Positions 23,286 through 26,486 of a stretch of 26,486 nt of DNA are shown piece after piece. This DNA is from an uncultured Oscillospiraceae bacterium (lineage in GTDB: Bacteria; Bacillota; Clostridia; Oscillospirales; Oscillospiraceae). The stretch spans positions 1 to 26,486 of the forward strand of contig CAKUMO010000032.1 in the NCBI GenBank assembly GCA_934667815.1. The letters are read 5' to 3'. Numbering within the stretch: the first letter of the stretch is position 1; each line of letters starts with the position of its first letter. Both the position numbers and the translations under genes were made by a program. The notes under the pieces are model-generated. The model worked only from the letters and a program-made list of their open reading frames with translations, ran no database searches and was not told the origin of the DNA.

Positions 23286-23427
23286 AGCTTGTCAAAAAAG
23301 TCCAAAGGACTTTTTTGACAAGCTGCCTGCAAAATTGCAAAATATAAATTTGTATTTCTATTTTGCAATTTTGGCCGCTGCGGCGGGTTATTGAACGCGA
23401 AAGGGAACCCTGACGGTTCCCTTTCGC
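23286..23427. repeat. Cluster of three strong hairpins between convergent genes
   Basis: Three perfect inverted repeats follow one another. An 18-bp stem at 23286-23303/23307-23324 (TGTCAAAAAAGTCC inside) has a 3-nt loop. A 15-bp stem at 23330-23344/23359-23373 is built on AAAATTGCAAAATA. A 13-bp stem at 23397-23409/23415-23427 (GCGAAAGGGAACC) completes the set. None has a clean T-run for the minus-strand ABC operon that ends at 23480, although the first could stop either direction. The first shares 14 bases exactly with 18893-18906. Confidence 0.75.
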
Positions 23428-23479
23428 ACTATCCTTCCCTCCGAAACTTTCGGCTGGAGAGGTTTTTCGACGGTCTTCT

Positions 23480-24226
23480 TTATTTCAGCTTCATTTTCCT
23501 GCGGAACACCAAAATCGAAACGGTCAGCAGCACCACAGCCCACGCGAGAACGATCCAGAGCTTCGGGAAAATCCCGGCAGTGTTGCCCGCGAGCGCAGCG
23601 CGTCCGGCGTCCACGGCGTTGGCAAAGGGCAGAAGGTACGCGATTTTCTTGAAGGCCCCGCCGACGAGGTCGAGCGAAAACCACGTTCCAGACAGCCATG
23701 CCGAAAGATTGGTCAGCAGTGCGCCGCACACGCCGCCGACGGCCTTGTCGCTCAAGACCGAGCCACATAGGAAACCCAGCGCCATATTCACCAGCGCGAT
23801 GGGCAGGCTGACGAGCAGGCAGAGGAAAATATTCCATGTAAAGTTTAACCCAAGCGCAAGCGCCGCAAGGAAGCAGACCAGAATCTGTGCGGCTGCCATG
23901 GGCACGAGCGGCAGCAGATAGCCCAAAATAAACTGCCAGCCGCGCAGCGGCGAGGCAAAGAGGCGCAGCATAAAAGACGTCGTGCGATCCTTGGAGACCA
24001 GCATCGCCGCAAAGAGCGCGAGGAAGCTCAGACCGAACACGCAGATACCGGGCGTGAGTGTCTCCAGTGCAAAGAGGTTCATGCCCGCCTCGGCGGGGAT
24101 GTTTCGCTGGATGATGTGCAGCAGCAGGAGCAAAACAATGGGAAATCCGATGCCGAACAGCAGGCTCATCGGGTCGCGGAGCATCTCCTTGCGGTTGCGC
24201 GAGGCAAAAAACAGCATACTTCTCAT
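23480..24226 (-). CDS. ABC-2 type transporter permease
   Basis: This is the membrane half of an ABC exporter. Its 248 residues form about six membrane segments. A short cytoplasmic N-terminus (RNRKEMLRDP) fits the ABC-2 family, which exports drugs, peptides or lipids. The ATG overlaps the stop of the ATPase gene (ATGA), so the pair is translationally coupled. The single permease probably works as a homodimer with two copies of the ATPase. The substrate cannot be deduced. The reading frame is intact and ends in a basic tail (RRKMKLK). Confidence 0.9.
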   Translation of the reverse strand: MRSMLFFASRNRKEMLRDPMSLLFGIGFPIVLLLLLHIIQRNIPAEAGMNLFALETLTPGICVFGLSFLALFAAMLVSKDRTTSFMLRLFASPLRGWQFILGYLLPLVPMAAAQILVCFLAALALGLNFTWNIFLCLLVSLPIALVNMALGFLCGSVLSDKAVGGVCGALLTNLSAWLSGTWFSLDLVGGAFKKIAYLLPFANAVDAGRAALAGNTAGIFPKLWIVLAWAVVLLTVSILVFRRKMKLK

Positions 24227-24951
24227 TGCTCCGCACCTCCCGCAATTTTAACGAACGCATCCTCGAAATTGCTCGTTCCGGCCTTGTCGAGAAGCTCCTG
24301 CACCGTTCCGCAGAGGCGCAGCCGGCCGTGTGCCATGATGGCCACGCGGTCGGCAAGCGACGCAGCCTCCTCCATATAGTGCGTGGTCAGAATAACCGTG
24401 ATTTTCCCCTTCAGGCCCTCGATGATCGTCCACAGCTCGCGCCGCGCAAGCACGTCGAGGCCAAGCGTCGGCTCGTCAAGAAACAGGATTTTCGGCTCTG
24501 AGATTAAAGCCATGGCAATCGACAGGCGGCGCTGCCAGCCGCCGGAGAGCGTTCCAGCCTTCTGCTTCTCGACAGACTGCATATGAAATTCCTCCAGCAT
24601 AGCCGAGGCGCGCTCCGCTGCCTGCGCACGCGTTCCGCCGTAGATCCCGGCGATCAGCTCGAGGTTTTCGCGCACGGTCAGCTTTGGCGCGACAGCCGTT
24701 TCCTGCGGTGAGAGATTGATGCGCTTTTTAACCTCCTGCGTCTGGGAAACGAGACGATAACCGAGGATCTCCGCATCACCCGAGGTCGGGCGGAGCAGGC
24801 CGGAGAGCATCTTGACCGTGGTGGTCTTGCCCGCGCCGTTGACGCCGAGCAGCGCCAGCAGCTCACCCTGCTTCACGGTCAGCTCCAGCGCATCCACAGC
24901 GGTCTTATCCCCATAGCGCTTGGTCAGGGACATGGTTTGAATGGCATTCAT
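24223..24951 (-). CDS. ABC transporter ATP-binding protein (drug-export type)
   Basis: This ATPase energises the neighbouring permease. The 242-residue protein has Walker A GVNGAGKTT at 36-44, the Q-loop around SPQETAVAP at 81-89, and the signature LSGGW at 135-139 (Trp in place of the usual Gln). Walker B ends in D159-E160, and the H-loop is TTHYMEEA. The overall pattern is that of the CcmA/DrrA-type export ATPases. Its ATG overlaps the TGA of the AbrB-like gene, so regulator, ATPase and permease form a three-gene operon joined by two ATGA overlaps. Confidence 0.93.
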   Translation of the reverse strand: MNAIQTMSLTKRYGDKTAVDALELTVKQGELLALLGVNGAGKTTTVKMLSGLLRPTSGDAEILGYRLVSQTQEVKKRINLSPQETAVAPKLTVRENLELIAGIYGGTRAQAAERASAMLEEFHMQSVEKQKAGTLSGGWQRRLSIAMALISEPKILFLDEPTLGLDVLARRELWTIIEGLKGKITVILTTHYMEEAASLADRVAIMAHGRLRLCGTVQELLDKAGTSNFEDAFVKIAGGAEQ

Positions 24952-25181
24952 TTTTTCGGTTCCTCCGGATTCATATGAGCGGTGATGACGCTCATGATCT
25001 TCTGCGCCTCGCCCGCAGGCGGGATAGCGATGCCCTGTGCAACGTCGGCAAGCAGCAGGAGCGAATCACCGGGCGCGATGGCAAACATCTCCCGCACTTC
25101 TGCGGGGATGACGATCTGGCCCTTCGGCCCGACCTTGACGACCGCCATGAATTTCCCCGGCGGAAAGGGTGCATTTGGCAT
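24948..25181 (-). CDS. AbrB/SpoVT-type transcriptional regulator
   Basis: This 77-residue DNA-binding protein has a swapped-hairpin AbrB fold: VKVGPKGQIVIPAEVREMFAIAPGDSLLLLAD spans residues 15-46 and covers nearly the whole domain. A short C-terminal helix follows. The ATG at 25181 is chosen over a start twelve codons upstream because GGAGG stands 7 nt before it and the longer frame would overlap the operator. It heads the ABC exporter operon and is likely to control it, since a large palindrome overlaps the promoter. Such compact regulators in front of ABC-2 exporters are common in Clostridia. Confidence 0.88.
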   Translation of the reverse strand: MPNAPFPPGKFMAVVKVGPKGQIVIPAEVREMFAIAPGDSLLLLADVAQGIAIPPAGEAQKIMSVITAHMNPEEPKK

Positions 25182-25197
25182 GACTGTGCCTCCAATT

Positions 25198-25224
25198 CGT
25201 ATAACTTGTATAACCAATTATACG
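25198..25224. promoter_or_regulatory. Operator-like palindrome at the abrB-like promoter
   Basis: CGTATAA at 25198-25204 and TTATACG at 25218-25224 form inverted arms around a third, related TTGTATAAC. The site covers the -10 box and the start point, as expected for autorepression. Confidence 0.65.
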
Positions 25225-25244
25225 CGTCGAACAAAAAAAGTCAA
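25217..25244 (-). promoter_or_regulatory. Promoter of the AbrB-ABC operon
   Basis: On the minus strand TTGACT (25244-25239) and a perfect TATAAT (25222-25217) are 16 bp apart. The operator-like palindrome overlaps the -10. Confidence 0.85.
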
Positions 25245-25253
25245 GCGTCCGCG

Positions 25254-25304
25254 CAAAAAAATTTACCGCATGCAGCCGGTTTTGCACCAGCCGCACACGG
25301 TAAA
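25254..25304 (-). terminator. Terminator of the GH13 glucosidase gene
   Basis: On the minus strand AATTTACCG pairs with CGGTAAATT, continued imperfectly inward through GCTGG with CCGGC around a TGCAAAA loop. A seven-T run that overlaps the end of the stem follows. It begins about 10 nt after the gene's stop at 25314. Confidence 0.8.
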
Positions 25305-25313
25305 TTCCGCACG

Positions 25314-26486
25314 TTACTCTGTTTGCGTCGTTGCAAGATACATACGCGCCTCGTAGGGCCGAAGCTGGTCGCGAACCTCGGCGGTGGGATAGTTGCAGAT
25401 CAGCAGGTCGCCGCGCGTGTGATATTCCAGCTCCGGAATCAGAACCGGCCGGCCTGTGAAGTTGGCAGCCACGGTCAGGACGGACCGTCCATTCCCCCGC
25501 CGGTAGGCGAAAATATCCTCGCGTTCCTCAGAAATTGCCGTATAATCGCCGTCAAAAAACACGTCGTTCTCCCGCCGCAGTGAAATCAGCTTTTTGTAAT
25601 AATTCAATACGGAATCCGGCCGCTTTTCCTCGTTTTCCACGTTGATCTGCACATAATTTGGATTCACACGCAGCCACGGCTCGCCCGACGTGAAGCCCGC
25701 GTTGCGCGCATCGGACCACTGCATGGGCGTGCGGGCGTTGTCTCTGCCCTTCGCGTGGATCAGCTCCATGACGGTCTTTTCCGGCCAGCCCGCCGCAAGG
25801 CGCTCCTTTGCCATGTTGCACAGCTCGATGTCGCGGTAGTCCGAGAGCGGATAGTCGGTGTTGGTCATGCCCAACTCCTGCCCCTGATAGATATAGGGCG
25901 TGCCCTGGAGGCCGAAAAGCAGCGTTGCCAGCATCTTGGCCGAGGTTTCACGATATTCCTTGTCATTTCCCCAGCGGGAGACAATGCGCGGAAGGTCGTG
26001 ATTCTCCCAGAACAGACTGTTCCAGCCGCAGCCGCGCAGACCGCGCTGCCACGCGCCGATGACCTTCTTCAGCTCCGGCAGATACAAGGGACGGCGATCC
26101 CACTTGTTGCCGCCGGGGATCTCGTCCTGAATGATGTGCTGAAACTGGAACACCATGGAAAGCTCACTGCCGTCGGGGTTGCTCCAGCGCTTCGCGCGCT
26201 CGATGTTCGCGCTCCACGCCTCGCCCACCGTCACAAGATTCCTGCCCTGCAGGGTGGCGGCGCTCAGCTCCTTGACGTATTCGTGCAGCATCGGGCCTTC
26301 CTCGACGATCCCGGCCTCGGGAATTTTGGCGATGGACTCGATTGCGTCGAAGCGGTAGCCGCCCGCGCCCTGCTCCGTCCACCAGTTAATCATGTCGTAG
26401 AGCGCATGACGCACCTCGGGATTTTTCCAGTTCAGGTCGGGCTGCTTGACGGAAAACTGATGCAGATAATACTGCCCACACTCCGG
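25314..26486 (-). CDS. GH13 alpha-glucosidase, oligo-1,6-glucosidase type (5' end outside the window)
   Basis: This is a cytoplasmic alpha-glucosidase acting on short alpha-glucans, isomalto-oligosaccharides, sucrose or trehalose-6-phosphate. About 390 C-terminal residues are present and the frame is open to the right edge; the full gene should be near 550 codons. The edge holds QPDLNWKNPEV, typical of the oligo-1,6-glucosidase subgroup. The nucleophile Asp lies in GYRFDAIE (26348-26346), the acid/base Glu in TVGEAW (26222-26220), and the transition-state Asp in FWENHDLPR (25997-25995). TPMQWSDARNAGF and a C-terminal beta domain follow. An internal GTG at 26414 is not the real start. The exact substrate is not decided by these motifs. 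Confidence 0.93.
   Translation of the reverse strand, partial: PECGQYYLHQFSVKQPDLNWKNPEVRHALYDMINWWTEQGAGGYRFDAIESIAKIPEAGIVEEGPMLHEYVKELSAATLQGRNLVTVGEAWSANIERAKRWSNPDGSELSMVFQFQHIIQDEIPGGNKWDRRPLYLPELKKVIGAWQRGLRGCGWNSLFWENHDLPRIVSRWGNDKEYRETSAKMLATLLFGLQGTPYIYQGQELGMTNTDYPLSDYRDIELCNMAKERLAAGWPEKTVMELIHAKGRDNARTPMQWSDARNAGFTSGEPWLRVNPNYVQINVENEEKRPDSVLNYYKKLISLRRENDVFFDGDYTAISEEREDIFAYRRGNGRSVLTVAANFTGRPVLIPELEYHTRGDLLICNYPTAEVRDQLRPYEARMYLATTQTE

Overview
The window looks like a moderately GC-rich chromosome segment from a Gram-positive anaerobe of class Clostridia, most likely order Oscillospirales. The evidence is consensus sigma-A promoters, strong AGGAGG-type ribosome binding sites with GTG/TTG starts, a ClpE-type ATPase, ECF transporter genes linked to truA, a DUF5711 protein and a DUF1292 protein. 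The assignment is inferred from gene families, not from a marker phylogeny.

Layout. Positions 1-302 hold the 3' part of RNase P RNA (+), followed by a terminator. At 409-1272 (-) is a chimeric ORF: the N-terminal half of a tyrosine recombinase joined in frame to the C-terminal end of a sortase-anchored surface protein. It marks a deletion, a mobile-element scar or an assembly junction. Positions 1273-1702 carry two palindromes, an orphan promoter-terminator pair and the terminator of the next cluster. From 15572 down to 1703 runs a dense 12-gene minus-strand cluster with short gaps or overlaps: class A PBP, rRNA-type methyltransferase, ecfA1, ecfA2, ecfT, truA, DUF5711 protein, clpE, membrane protein, HAD phosphatase, M3 oligopeptidase and a putative ADP-ribosyltransferase-fold protein. 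It combines cell-wall synthesis, vitamin uptake, tRNA modification and protein quality control.

On the plus strand from 15756 lie a DUF1292 gene, a candidate 6S RNA, a membrane-anchored SurA/PrsA-like foldase, a TcdA-like dehydratase, and two half-size TauE/SafE-family genes overlapping by ATGA. ruvX and a MATE exporter with its MarR regulator follow on the minus strand. The marR promoter is divergent from the uppP promoter, and two copies of a 14-bp palindromic site flank the marR -10. After uppP (+) comes a hairpin cluster, then an AbrB-like regulator with an ABC-2 exporter (-), and finally the 3' part of a GH13 alpha-glucosidase that runs off the right edge.

Most of the window is conserved housekeeping content. 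The points most worth a second look are the recombinase/surface-protein chimera, a zinc-ribbon insertion and cysteine-rich tail in an extracytoplasmic PBP, the split TauE/SafE transporter, palindrome-rich intergenic regions sharing sequence, and the uncharacterised ART-like protein translated directly after pepF. I saw no CRISPR array, tRNA, 16S/23S rRNA, prophage module or convincing new defence system.
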